From Jeotgalicoccus coquinae (lineage in GTDB: Bacteria; Bacillota; Bacilli; Staphylococcales; Salinicoccaceae), in NCBI RefSeq assembly GCF_014207425.1, contig NZ_JACHFF010000003.1, positions 186,001-250,000 of the forward strand: 64,000 nucleotides of DNA. The letters run 5' to 3'. Below, piece after piece: positions 9,386 to 17,612 of this stretch. The notes under the pieces are model-generated. The model ran no database searches and was not told the DNA's origin. It saw nothing but the letters and a program-made list of their open reading frames with translations. Within the stretch, counting starts at the first letter, position 1. The number at the start of each line of letters is the position of its first letter. The position numbers and the translations under genes are program-made.

Positions 9386-9620
9386 CTCCGCAATGAGCGG
9401 GTGTCATTCCCGAGCAAGAGTGTTTGCTCCGCAATGAGGGGGTGTCATTCCCGAGTAAGAGTGTTTGCTCCGCAATGAGCGGGTGTCATTCCCGAGTAAG
9501 AGTGTTTGCTCCGCAATGAGGGGTTGTTATTCCCGAGTAAGAGTGTTTGCTCCGCAATGAGCGGGTGTCATTCCCGAGTAAGAGTGTTTGCTCCGCAATG
9601 AGGGGTTGTTATTCCCGGGG
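9386..9620. repeat. Tandem repeat array, 41-bp unit, six copies
   Basis: The core CTCCGCAATGAG occurs at 9386, 9427, 9468, 9509, 9550 and 9591, exactly 41 bp apart. Copies 1, 3 and 5 continue GCGGGTGTCATT after the shared CTCCGCAATGA, copies 4 and 6 continue GGGGTTGTTATT, and copy 2 is intermediate, so recent growth seems to have been by 82-bp dimers. Each odd unit contains CGGG...CCCG and CTC...GAG inverted arms. The period is not a multiple of three, so it is not protein coding. Confidence 0.95.
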
Positions 9621-9643
9621 AAAACAAATATTCCAAAGAAAAA

Positions 9644-9688
9644 AACCACTTTCCAGGTAAGTTTCCTGAAAAGTGGTTATTTTTTTAG
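9644..9688. terminator. Bidirectional terminator between the LysE and enolase-family genes
   Basis: A 14-bp stem with one mismatch (9644-9657 with 9665-9678) has an A-rich left flank and a T-run on the right, so it can serve convergent transcription from both sides. Confidence 0.85.
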
Positions 9689-10824
9689 TTATACATAATC
9701 ATATCGAGTTCGTCTTCTTCAGTAAGTGTTTCAGTTTTAACTAAATACTGCTCCATTTTACCGAAATCAACTTCTGCACCGATTCCCGGTTTGTCACTGA
9801 CTTTCACGACGCCGTTTTCTGCAACGACTTCCGGTGTAATGATGTCCTCGAACCAGTATCTTGATGAAGATGCTGTGTCTCCTGGAAGTACGAAGTTGCT
9901 GAGCGTTGTAATGGCGACGTTGTGGAGACGCCCGACACCGGCTTCAAGCATGCCGCCGCACCATAATGGAATATTGTGTTTTTTAGCAAGGTCATGGATT
10001 TTTATCGACTGGGTAATTCCGCCGACACGTCCGACTTTAACGTTGATAATTTCACAGCTGCCGAGTTCGATTGCAGCTGCAGCTGATTCGTATGAATCGA
10101 TACTTTCATCGAGACAGACAGGTGTTTTAATTTGTTTCTGCAGTTTCGCGTGATCGATAACGTCGCCTGCCATTAACGGCTGTTCAATCATCATCAGATT
10201 GAATTCATCGAGTGCTTTCAGCGTATCGATATCATCGAGAGTGTAAGCTGAGTTCGCATCAGCCATTAAAGGAATATCCGGATAAACTTCGCGGATACTG
10301 CGAATCATTTCAATGTCACGGCCAGGTTTGATTTTAACTTTAATGCGTTTGTATCCTTCTTCAACTTTTTCACCGATGCGTTCAAGCAGCAATTCGTCGG
10401 TATCTTCAAGGCCAAGTGATACGCCGACATCGACTTCTTTTTTAGTACCGCCCATTGCTTCAGCTAAAGTGATGCCTTTTTTCTTCGCATATAAATCCCA
10501 GACAGCACCTTCAATAGAAGCTTTCGCCATATTGTTGCGTTTGAACGGTTTGTAGATTTCCCAAACTTCGTCAGGATGTGAAATCTCTTTGTTAATTACG
10601 AGCGGGCCGAAATATTTCTTCAGTGCGATAAGTGTCGCATCCATGAATTCTTCAGAGTAGAGCGGATCTTCACCGGATACACACTCGCCAAAACCGCTGA
10701 CGCCGTCTTCATCTATTGCTTCGACGATAGTGATAAAACGTTTCTGCTGCGTACCGAACGACGTAGTGAACGGGTTTTTCATAGTCATTAACAGCTGATG
10801 CAGTTTAATTTCTTTTATTTTCAT
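9685..10824 (-). CDS. Enolase-superfamily N-succinylamino acid racemase / o-succinylbenzoate synthase
   Basis: A 379-residue member of the MenC/NSAR subfamily. Catalytic residues are all visible: K162-x-K164, metal ligands D189, E214 and D239, and K263, with R266 in the GRVGG loop, a residue associated with racemase activity in this subfamily. Length and sequence match Bacillus MenC and Geobacillus/Amycolatopsis NSAR. Genes for menaquinone synthesis are absent nearby, while an M20 hydrolase is divergently transcribed, so I favour racemisation of N-acylated amino acids over menaquinone synthesis; either or both are possible. An upstream in-frame start at 10863 is rejected because GGAGGT sits seven bases before the ATG at 10824. 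Confidence 0.8.
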   Translation of the reverse strand: MKIKEIKLHQLLMTMKNPFTTSFGTQQKRFITIVEAIDEDGVSGFGECVSGEDPLYSEEFMDATLIALKKYFGPLVINKEISHPDEVWEIYKPFKRNNMAKASIEGAVWDLYAKKKGITLAEAMGGTKKEVDVGVSLGLEDTDELLLERIGEKVEEGYKRIKVKIKPGRDIEMIRSIREVYPDIPLMADANSAYTLDDIDTLKALDEFNLMMIEQPLMAGDVIDHAKLQKQIKTPVCLDESIDSYESAAAAIELGSCEIINVKVGRVGGITQSIKIHDLAKKHNIPLWCGGMLEAGVGRLHNVAITTLSNFVLPGDTASSSRYWFEDIITPEVVAENGVVKVSDKPGIGAEVDFGKMEQYLVKTETLTEEDELDMIMYN

Positions 10825-10935
10825 GTTAGAACCTCCGTAAGATTTTTTATTTCTGATACACATATAAATATATTATACATCTAGCCACCTCATATACGAA
10901 CTAATTTAAATTTTCTTACAAATTAATATATGATA

Positions 10936-10950
10936 TATTACAATGTAATA
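10936..10950. promoter_or_regulatory. Palindromic operator-like site in the divergent intergenic region
   Basis: TATTACAATGTAATA is a perfect dyad around one central base, lying between the divergent racemase and hydrolase genes, 29 bases before the latter's start. The inner 13 bases recur in reverse complement at 56211-56223. The regulator is unknown. Confidence 0.5.
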
Positions 10951-10978
10951 AAGTTTATCCGGATGAAAGAGGGATTTC

Positions 10979-12091
10979 ATGATTACTGAAAAGATAACAG
11001 AAATATTCAATCACGTTCATACCAATGCAGAATTGAGCAACGAGGAATACAAAACGACAGATTACATATATGACTTATTAAAAGATGAAGGATTCGAACC
11101 TGTTAAATTTAAAAATATTACAGGTCTGTACTGCGATGTCGGTAACTGGAGCGGGGATTATCCGTTAATCGGAATCCGTGCTGATATTGACGCACTTTAT
11201 CAGGAAGTGAACGGCACACTGCAGGCGAATCATTCATGCGGTCATGACTCGCATATTGCGATGGTTATGGGTGCAATGATGAAGATAAAAAATCACGAAG
11301 CGTTAAGCACCCGCGGTGTGCGTTTTGTGTTTCAGCCTGCGGAGGAAGTTGGCACCGGTGCGCTTGATGTACTGAAAGAGGGTGTTATTGAACCGCTGGA
11401 TTATATGTTCGGTATTCATCTGCGTCCCATCGAAGAAGCGGCAGACGGGTATTTATCGCCGAGTATTGAACACGGTTCTGCCGGGTCATTTGAATTTAAA
11501 ATTGTCGGAAACGATGCACATGGCGCACGTCCTCATTTAAATCACAACGCGATTGAAGTCGGTACAGATATCGTGAATATGCTGTCGAAAATCCACATCA
11601 ATCCAATGGTGCCGTCGAGTGCGAAAATGACAAAATTTATGGCGGGTTCGAAATCACTGAACATTATTCCTGGCTCTGCAGAGTGTGGAATTGATGTGCG
11701 TGCACAAACGAATGAAGCAATGGATGCCTTGAAATCGCGCGTCCACAATATTTTAAAATATATCGAAGAGTTTTATGATGTGAAAATTGAAGATCTTGAA
11801 GTGTCGAGCATGGTCGCAAGTGAAAGTAATGATGAAGCAATTGAAGTATTTCGTACTGCAATCATCGATACTGTAGGCGAAGAGTACCTACTGGATCCGC
11901 TCGTGACGAGCGGGGGAGACGATTTCCATAATTACACAGTCCAGTATCCTGAACTGAAAGGTGCGATGCTCGGCCTCGGATGTGATTTAACACCGGGACT
12001 GCATCATCCGGATATGACGTTTAACCGCGACCGTATGGAAACAGGTGCAGATGTTCTGTACCAGGCAATTTTAAACGTCCCTTCCGAATAA
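10979..12091 (+). CDS. M20 family N-acyl amino acid hydrolase
   Basis: A 370-residue cytoplasmic amidohydrolase with the metal-site segments RADIDAL, NHSCGHDSHIAMVMGAM, QPAEEVGTGA and the C-terminal SGGDDFHNY. It is only distantly similar to the M20 gene at 2244. Divergent pairing with an NSAR-type enolase mirrors Geobacillus loci in which an N-succinyl-L-amino acid hydrolase works with the racemase to turn N-succinyl-D-amino acids into L-amino acids. That role is inferred from context. AGAGGG precedes the ATG at a suitable distance. Confidence 0.8.
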   Translation: MITEKITEIFNHVHTNAELSNEEYKTTDYIYDLLKDEGFEPVKFKNITGLYCDVGNWSGDYPLIGIRADIDALYQEVNGTLQANHSCGHDSHIAMVMGAMMKIKNHEALSTRGVRFVFQPAEEVGTGALDVLKEGVIEPLDYMFGIHLRPIEEAADGYLSPSIEHGSAGSFEFKIVGNDAHGARPHLNHNAIEVGTDIVNMLSKIHINPMVPSSAKMTKFMAGSKSLNIIPGSAECGIDVRAQTNEAMDALKSRVHNILKYIEEFYDVKIEDLEVSSMVASESNDEAIEVFRTAIIDTVGEEYLLDPLVTSGGDDFHNYTVQYPELKGAMLGLGCDLTPGLHHPDMTFNRDRMETGADVLYQAILNVPSE

Positions 12092-12097
12092 AATTAT

Positions 12098-12123
12098 GTT
12101 TAAATTCTTCAGTGCGTGGAATT
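12098..12123 (+). promoter_or_regulatory. Possible SigB-type promoter of the SDR gene
   Basis: GTTTAA (12098-12103) and GGAATT (12118-12123) are 14 bp apart. The -35 fits the SigB consensus exactly, the -10 (GGGTAT) only partly. Homologues of the downstream gene are general stress proteins in Bacillus, which makes the site worth noting. Confidence 0.3.
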
Positions 12124-12156
12124 ATATATAGTATGCAATTCTGAAGGAGGATAATT

Positions 12157-13041
12157 ATGACATCACCTAAAGATCCAAGAAACGAATTTTATACTGGAGA
12201 TTATGATAAGCAGAAACAGGAGTATCCCGGTGTTCAAAAAGAGATGAAGCAAATTCCCGACTGCGGAGAAGAAACATATAAAGGCACTGGACGTTTATCT
12301 GGCAGAAAAGCTTTAGTTACAGGCGGTGACTCAGGTATCGGCCGCGGAGCGGCGATTGCATATGCTAAAGAAGGCGCAGATGTTGCAATTAACTATATGG
12401 AAGACGAACAGGCGGATGCTGAAGAAGTGAAAAAAGTTATCGAAGATGCAGGACAGAAAGCTTATCTGTTACCGGGCGACCTGCGCGATGAAAAATTCGC
12501 AAGACAGCTGATTCACGATGCCCATGAAGCACTCGGCGGTCTTGATACGCTCGTGCTGAACGCGTCAATGCAGCAGGCAGTTGAGAAATTCGCAGACTAT
12601 ACTGCAGAACACCTGGAAACGACTTATAAAATTAACGTCGTAGCACCCGTGCTGCAAATGCAGGAAGCTGAAAAATTAATGCCTGAAGGTTCAAGCATTA
12701 TTATTACTACTTCAATCCAGTCATTCTCACCATCAGCTCACATTGCTGACTATGCGATGACTAAAGCAGCACAGACAAACTTAATTAAATCACAGGCGCA
12801 GCATTTTATGGATAAAGGTATCCGGTTAAACGGTGTTGCACCGGGTCCAATCTGGACACCGATTCAAATCTCAGGCGGCCAGCTGCAGGAATTCCTGCCT
12901 GATTTCGGTAAAGACTCATTCGTTGGACGCAGCGGGCAGCCGGTGGAACTTGCCGGCACTTATGTTCACTTGGCAAGCGATGAATCAAGCTATACGACAG
13001 GACAGGTATATGGTGTAACAGGCGGCGCACCAATTAACTAA
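12157..13041 (+). CDS. Short-chain dehydrogenase/reductase, general-stress type
   Basis: A 294-residue SDR with the 45-residue N-terminal extension typical of Bacillus YdaD/YhdF/YhxC (GSP39 group). The cofactor loop TGGDSGIGRGAA starts near residue 55, NAS is the structural motif, and the catalytic Tyr-Lys lies in YAMTKAA. A serine-containing TTSIQSF strand precedes it, and the C-terminus ends GVTGGAPIN. The substrate is unknown; it acts in the cytoplasm with NAD(P). The start is set by GGAGGATAATT before the ATG. A terminator follows. Confidence 0.88.
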   Translation: MTSPKDPRNEFYTGDYDKQKQEYPGVQKEMKQIPDCGEETYKGTGRLSGRKALVTGGDSGIGRGAAIAYAKEGADVAINYMEDEQADAEEVKKVIEDAGQKAYLLPGDLRDEKFARQLIHDAHEALGGLDTLVLNASMQQAVEKFADYTAEHLETTYKINVVAPVLQMQEAEKLMPEGSSIIITTSIQSFSPSAHIADYAMTKAAQTNLIKSQAQHFMDKGIRLNGVAPGPIWTPIQISGGQLQEFLPDFGKDSFVGRSGQPVELAGTYVHLASDESSYTTGQVYGVTGGAPIN

Positions 13042-13063
13042 TAATATTTAATTTTGGAATAGG

Positions 13064-13104
13064 AAAAGTCGAAATCCAGATTACGGGTTTCGACTTTTTA
13101 TTTG
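13064..13104 (+). terminator. Terminator of the SDR gene
   Basis: AAAAGTCGAAA (13064-13074) pairs with TTTCGACTTTT (13088-13098), extended by TCC/GGG pairing and followed by TATTTG. Confidence 0.8.
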
Positions 13105-13114
13105 TACAGGAGGA

Positions 13115-13276
13115 GCTCAGTGTCACAGTAAACGTTTTAGTCTGACAAAGAAGGGCGTTCAGTGTCACAGTAAACGTTTTAGTCTGACAAAGAAGGGCGT
13201 TCAGTGTCACAGTAAACGGTCTACTCTGACAAAGAAGGGCGTTCAGTGTCACAGTAAGCGTTCTAGTCAACCAATG
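13115..13276. repeat. Tandem repeat array, 42-bp unit, nearly four copies
   Basis: The core TGTCACAGTAA starts at 13121, 13163, 13205 and 13247, exactly 42 bp apart; the last copy decays after about 36 bases. Arms TGTCA...TGACA make each unit partly self-complementary. Because 42 is divisible by three, the minus strand stays open (13034-13270) as a 14-residue repeat, but there is no ribosome binding site and I do not call a gene. With the terminators around it, this fills the 310-bp gap before 13352. Confidence 0.93.
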
Positions 13277-13302
13277 AGAGCAGCAACCCTCCCGTATAAC
13301 AC

Positions 13303-13342
13303 AAAAACCCGAATCCTCATAAGGTCCGGGTTCAAATCAAAT
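13303..13342 (-). terminator. Terminator of the gene at 13352-13948
   Basis: On the minus strand an AACCCGGACC...GGATTCGGGTT stem with one bulge is followed by TTTGTG. Confidence 0.6.
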
Positions 13343-13351
13343 CAATATAAT

Positions 13352-13948
13352 TTAAATGTCTCTATTTAAATTCGGGTCGTTTGGATGTGAGGGTCGTGAG
13401 CTGTCGTTGTGTTTCTGATCAGCTCCGGCTGCGCCTGTTAAATCGTCCTGTCCAAAATTATTTGTGCCGTCAAATTCATCTTTTAATTTGCGGCTGTAGA
13501 GGAAGAGGATCACAATTGCTACGATACCTGCAGTCACAACGTTTAACAGTGCAAGCAGTACACCGATAACCGGCTGTTTAACATATGCGGTGAAGAGTCC
13601 GATAAATGCAACGGATTCAATCAGGAGATACGTAATAACCAGGTCACCGATTGACAGTCCCATCAGGTAAAGTACCAGTCCTGCAATCGCAAATGCGAGA
13701 CCGATATGTTTAGGATCGAATGATTCTTTCTTTAAAATATTTCCGTCGTAAGCTTGTCCGCCAATATAAAATGTACCAAACGGAATGAAGGCAAGCCATG
13801 GCAGGTGATACGATTTAATGTCAGCTACTCTGAACAGGAAGTATCCCTGCAGAAGCCATTTCAGCAGCCCGGCTATAAATACCACGAACAGGATAAAAAG
13901 TCCGAGTGCAGCGGCGCCAAAGAAAAATGCTATAAATTCCCAGCCCAT
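13352..13948 (-). CDS. Uncharacterised membrane protein with charged C-terminal tail
   Basis: I do not recognise a family. Counted from the ATG at 13948 (AAGGATGTGA upstream fixes this start over the one at 14041), the protein has 198 residues: about five hydrophobic segments (a long first one, then helices around residues 40-60, 80-105, 110-130 and 130-155), followed by a polar tail rich in Asp, Asn and His. The first part, with LLKWLLQGYFLFRVADIKSY, reads like a small integral membrane protein. It lies just downstream of another small membrane protein gene on the same strand but has a terminator between. Confidence 0.65.
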   Translation of the reverse strand: MGWEFIAFFFGAAALGLFILFVVFIAGLLKWLLQGYFLFRVADIKSYHLPWLAFIPFGTFYIGGQAYDGNILKKESFDPKHIGLAFAIAGLVLYLMGLSIGDLVITYLLIESVAFIGLFTAYVKQPVIGVLLALLNVVTAGIVAIVILFLYSRKLKDEFDGTNNFGQDDLTGAAGADQKHNDSSRPSHPNDPNLNRDI

Positions 13949-14002
13949 ATTTTCACATCCTTTATAAGTTCTTCCCATTATATCATTTTTCTGTATTCGA
14001 AA

Positions 14003-14033
14003 AAATAAATAGGGACTGGAAAGTCCAGCCCCT
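14003..14033 (-). terminator. Terminator after the small TM2-like gene
   Basis: On the minus strand AGGGGCTGGA (14033-14024) pairs with TCCAGTCCCT (14020-14011) with one mismatch, loop of three, followed by ATTTATTTTTT. Confidence 0.75.
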
Positions 14034-14041
14034 GAAAACAT

Positions 14042-14287
14042 TTACCTGTGAGAGTTATATATTCTCCGGTTTACACGTTCAGCATGTCGATAGGCGTTTA
14101 TAACACCGTAAAGCCACACGATCGGGAATGTAAAGAACCCGATTAAAACATACATCAGCAAACCGTTAATCGCCTGTATGATGATGAGCAGGATACCTTT
14201 AAATATCTGCCCGTTATATATTTGTCCGAGACCGGTAATGAAAAAGCTGAGTACAGCAGCTATTCCCGAATTTTTTGTTCCTGGCAT
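14042..14287 (-). CDS. Small TM2-like membrane protein
   Basis: An 81-residue protein beginning with a polar stretch, then SFFITGLGQIYNGQIFKG, an amphipathic-hydrophobic pattern found in TM2-domain and related two-helix proteins, with two hydrophobic segments (about 10-30 and 30-60) and a basic C-terminus (NAYRHAERVNRR). No enzymatic motif is visible. AGAGAGG lies upstream of the ATG. Function unknown; such proteins are common in Firmicutes as hypothetical proteins. Confidence 0.7.
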   Translation of the reverse strand: MPGTKNSGIAAVLSFFITGLGQIYNGQIFKGILLIIIQAINGLLMYVLIGFFTFPIVWLYGVINAYRHAERVNRRIYNSHR

Positions 14288-14358
14288 ATGGTCAGCCTCT
14301 CTTTCTGTTTAAATTTAGATATTTATTTATACCCTTTTTTATATCTTTTGAAACTAAG

Positions 14359-16998
14359 TTATCTGTCGTCAAAACGGTCTTCACGCGCCTTGCCGCCAGG
14401 CATTCTGAGCGGCCACCAGTTGCCCCGTTTCAGCGTGACAATCATTGCCGGCACTAAGAGCGGCAGTACGATAAATGCATAGAACAGCAGCGCAAATATA
14501 ATAACGCTTGTTACCTGTACGAGAATTGCAATTCCTGATGGGTATAATGCTGCGAATGTACCTGTCAGAATAATTACTGCAGTAATAACAACAGTACCCA
14601 TGCGGCGGATTGATGTTTCAATCGCATCGCGGATCGTACGGTATTTCACTTCTTCTCTGAAGCGGTCGATAATGAATATCGAGTAGTCAATACCCAGTGC
14701 AACAAAGATAATTAAACTGAAGAATGGTACAGCCCAGTTCAATTGGTCGATACCGAACATCGACAGAATCCACTGTGAAATTGTCATCGATGCAAAGTAC
14801 GTAATGAAAATTGAACCGATCATCATAACCGGAAGGATCAGTGATCTGAACAATACAGTCAGAATTACAAACAGTGTCACGATAAACAGTATGACAACGT
14901 TTGTATAGTCATCGCTTGTTAATGTGTCGAGGTCTCTGTTCATGCTCGTCACACCTGAGAAGTAAGCTTCCGTATCAGGACGGTCGAGTCTGCTCAGTTC
15001 ACCGTTAACAGCTTCCTCAACATCATCGAGCACACCAAGCGCTTCATTACTATATGGGTCTACTGAAAGTACAACGTTCATCTTCACAGCTTCGCCTTTT
15101 GCAAATGAGTACTGATTGATTGCTGCTTCAAAGTCTTCATTTTCAAGTATTTCCGAAGGAACGTTAATTCCTGTCGCATCAACAGCTTCATTTTCTTCAA
15201 ATGAAGTCATTAAATCACTGATGCCTGTCAGTCCTTCATTAATATCTTCAATGCCTGATGACATTTCTCCAAGTCCTGCTGCGAGTTCTTCCATTTGTGC
15301 AGCTGCTTCAGCTGACATTGTTGTCATTTCAGTGTTTGCCTGAGACACACCCTGGCTCAGCTGCTGGGCGCCCTGCGATAATTGCTGGAGCTGTGTAGCT
15401 GCACCTTCGGCATCTCCTGTCGCTGCAAGGTACTGATTCACACCGTCAATACCTGCGGAAATTTCATTCACACCTGTTTCCAGTTCTGATAAATCACCTG
15501 ATGCTGTGTCTGAATTTGCAAGCTGTTCATTAATATCTGACAGTGCTGTCGACATTTCTGTCAGGCCGTCCTGGATTTCAGTCATTCCTGAATTTGCTTC
15601 ACCAAGCTGGTATGAGACAGTCAGTTCATCCATCTTATCTCCAACTGGACGGGTCAGCGTCTGTACTTCAGTTACACCGTCAAGCTGTGATACTGCTTCA
15701 GCTACTGACTCAAGACGGGATAATCCATCTTCTGTAACAAGGTCTTCACCGTTTGTGAAAATAACTTCAACCGGGAACGTAGATCCCGCATCAAAGCTGT
15801 CGCTGATTACATTTACTGCATGAACTGCAGAGTATGAATCGTCGAGCTCGGCTAATGAATCATAGTGTACTTCATCGTCGTAAAAGTAAATTAATGCGAT
15901 TAATACTGCAACTACCGAGAAAATAACACGTGTCGGATATTTAAGTGACAGCATACCGAGCGGTGTCCAGATTTTGCTTTCGCCTGAACCCGATGTCTGT
16001 TTGCTTGGCCAGAAAATATATTTTCCGAGCAGTGCCATCATTGTCGGCAGCACTGTAAACAGGGACAGAAGCAATGCAAGAATACCAATTGCCACACCGA
16101 CTGCCGAACGGTAAATTTCGAAGTTTGCAAAATAGAGTACTCCGAATAAAATTGCGCCTGAAATACCGCTGATAAATACCGTCTTGCCGGCTGTCTGGAA
16201 AGTATTAATTACAGCCTGGTGTTTATCGTGGTGCTCAAGTTCTTCTTTAAATCTGTTTAATAAGAGAATAACGTAGTCGGTTCCGATACCGAACAGTATT
16301 ACGATAAGGAAACTCTGCGTCTGCGGCGACACCGGGAAGCCGAACCATTCCACAGCCCAGCCGACAAATGACTGGCCGAGCAGGTAGGCGATACCAACTG
16401 CTGCGAGCGGTACGAATGGTGTCACGACTGAACGGAACATTACGAGCAGTACGATAACGATAATTGCAATCGTAAATATTTCTGTCGTGCGGACACCGTT
16501 CATCGCATCTTCTTCAAGCGTGCGCTGAATCATTTCATTCGATGTCGATGAAATTTCTGCATCTGTATTATTCAAACTTTCAATCTCATCTGCGTTACTT
16601 AAAATTTCAGGTGCCTCGCCAATGTATTCAAGGGGAATCATAATAACGCCCGAATCTTCATTAATGAAGTTTTCCTGCATATCGTCATTGAATGTAAAAG
16701 GGTTAATCACGTTGTCCGTGTAGTCTAATCCGTCAAGCTCTTCTATATAAGCTTCAATATCTTCCTGATGATCCACCGGGTTGTCTTCAAACTCCAGCAC
16801 AACCGACATCATTTCAATATCCTGATCATGCTCCTCCAGGAACTTACGGGCCTGTTCGCTCGGCATGTTGTCAGGAAGCTGGACATCGCCTTTCTCTGCA
16901 GCGAGCTGCGTCAGGTTGGGTGAAATAATAAATGACACAACTGCTGCGATAATCATCAGTGCAGTGATCGGCCATTTAAACTTAAGCACGTGTTTCAT
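14359..16998 (-). CDS. MMPL/RND-family membrane transporter
   Basis: An 879-residue exporter with duplicated architecture: one N-terminal helix, an extracellular domain, helices 2-6, helix 7, a second extracellular domain, then helices 8-12. Conserved MMPL segments are visible (FGIGTDYVILLLNRFKEE in the first half, ALGIDYSIFIIDRFREE in the second, both with the proton-relay GxDY). The second extracellular domain contains a roughly 150-residue Gln/Ser/Gly-rich helical region (LSELETGVNEISAGIDGV and similar heptads), as in YdfJ-like proteins. The ATG at 16998 has GGAGG eight bases upstream; it overlaps the marR 3' end by 17 bp, so translation is probably coupled. Likely an efflux pump; substrate unknown. 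Confidence 0.87.
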   Translation of the reverse strand: MKHVLKFKWPITALMIIAAVVSFIISPNLTQLAAEKGDVQLPDNMPSEQARKFLEEHDQDIEMMSVVLEFEDNPVDHQEDIEAYIEELDGLDYTDNVINPFTFNDDMQENFINEDSGVIMIPLEYIGEAPEILSNADEIESLNNTDAEISSTSNEMIQRTLEEDAMNGVRTTEIFTIAIIVIVLLVMFRSVVTPFVPLAAVGIAYLLGQSFVGWAVEWFGFPVSPQTQSFLIVILFGIGTDYVILLLNRFKEELEHHDKHQAVINTFQTAGKTVFISGISGAILFGVLYFANFEIYRSAVGVAIGILALLLSLFTVLPTMMALLGKYIFWPSKQTSGSGESKIWTPLGMLSLKYPTRVIFSVVAVLIALIYFYDDEVHYDSLAELDDSYSAVHAVNVISDSFDAGSTFPVEVIFTNGEDLVTEDGLSRLESVAEAVSQLDGVTEVQTLTRPVGDKMDELTVSYQLGEANSGMTEIQDGLTEMSTALSDINEQLANSDTASGDLSELETGVNEISAGIDGVNQYLAATGDAEGAATQLQQLSQGAQQLSQGVSQANTEMTTMSAEAAAQMEELAAGLGEMSSGIEDINEGLTGISDLMTSFEENEAVDATGINVPSEILENEDFEAAINQYSFAKGEAVKMNVVLSVDPYSNEALGVLDDVEEAVNGELSRLDRPDTEAYFSGVTSMNRDLDTLTSDDYTNVVILFIVTLFVILTVLFRSLILPVMMIGSIFITYFASMTISQWILSMFGIDQLNWAVPFFSLIIFVALGIDYSIFIIDRFREEVKYRTIRDAIETSIRRMGTVVITAVIILTGTFAALYPSGIAILVQVTSVIIFALLFYAFIVLPLLVPAMIVTLKRGNWWPLRMPGGKAREDRFDDR

Positions 16999-17452
16999 TA
17001 GGTAATCCTCCATCTATATTTATAGTTTTAATAATTGTTCGCGTCGCTTCTAAGAGCGCCTTTGAATCTTCTGCTGACAGCTCCCGAACATGCGTGCCGA
17101 TGACGTTATGAATATTGCTGATAAAATCATCGACCAGTTCTGCAGCGGCAGGGGTCAGTGAAATGAGCTTCGAGCGTTTATCGTTTGTCAGCTTATTTAT
17201 TCTTGAAGTAACCAGCTTTTTTAAACCGAGCTTCCTGAGTGCGTGTGCAATGGAACTTTTATGTACGTTCAGTTCAGCGGCCAGCTCAGTTGGTGTCGCT
17301 TCTTTATAAATATGGAGATATTCAATAATTGCCATCTGTTCTTTGGAAATATGCATTTTCCTGACCGACTCTGTAACTTCCGAAAAGACATGGGCATATC
17401 CGTAGGCGAAAATATGTGCGAGATTGTGAATCGATTCATCTTTAGCCGGCAC
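16982..17452 (-). CDS. MarR-family transcriptional regulator
   Basis: A 156-residue winged-helix regulator. The recognition region TPTELAAELNVHKSSIAHAL lies at about residues 53-72, followed by the wing with LVTSRINKLTNDKRSKLISLT. The frame starts at GTG 17452, preceded by GGAAGGA; an ATG upstream is out of frame. It is cotranscribed with the overlapping MMPL gene and likely represses the shared promoter through the dyad at 17497-17516. MarR-MMPL pairs usually respond to lipophilic toxins or fatty acids; the inducer here is unknown. Confidence 0.87.
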   Translation of the reverse strand: MPAKDESIHNLAHIFAYGYAHVFSEVTESVRKMHISKEQMAIIEYLHIYKEATPTELAAELNVHKSSIAHALRKLGLKKLVTSRINKLTNDKRSKLISLTPAAAELVDDFISNIHNVIGTHVRELSAEDSKALLEATRTIIKTINIDGGLPNETRA

Positions 17453-17496
17453 CTTTACTTCATTCCTTCCGTTAATAATTTTTTTATGAGCAAAAG

Positions 17497-17526
17497 TAGT
17501 TTAACATGCTCAACTAAGTTACGCAA
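17497..17526 (-). promoter_or_regulatory. marR-MMPL promoter with overlapping dyad operator
   Basis: On the minus strand TTGCGT (17526-17521) and TAAACT (17503-17498) are 17 bp apart. The spacer and -10 are covered by a 20-bp imperfect palindrome (17497-17516, 16 of 20 positions symmetric, centre CATG), the size and placement expected for MarR autorepression. Confidence 0.6.
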
Positions 17527-17612
17527 AGTATAGATTTAGTGTATTTTTTTCTTAAAGATGTATGTGTATAATGAAAAGCGGGTACAGATAAAAAAAGGAG
17601 TGTGTCTTAAAT

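Noticed and set aside
9386-9620. CRISPR-like array
   Set aside because: Units are contiguous 41-bp copies with no unique spacers and no cas genes; it is a minisatellite.
10936-10950. BlaI/MecI operator
   Set aside because: Arms match but the spacing is one base rather than two, and no blaI/blaR or beta-lactamase gene is nearby.
13034-13270. Minus-strand 78-residue open frame made of a 14-residue repeat
   Set aside because: It is open only because the 42-bp repeat unit is divisible by three; there is no ribosome binding site and it runs into the SDR terminator hairpin.
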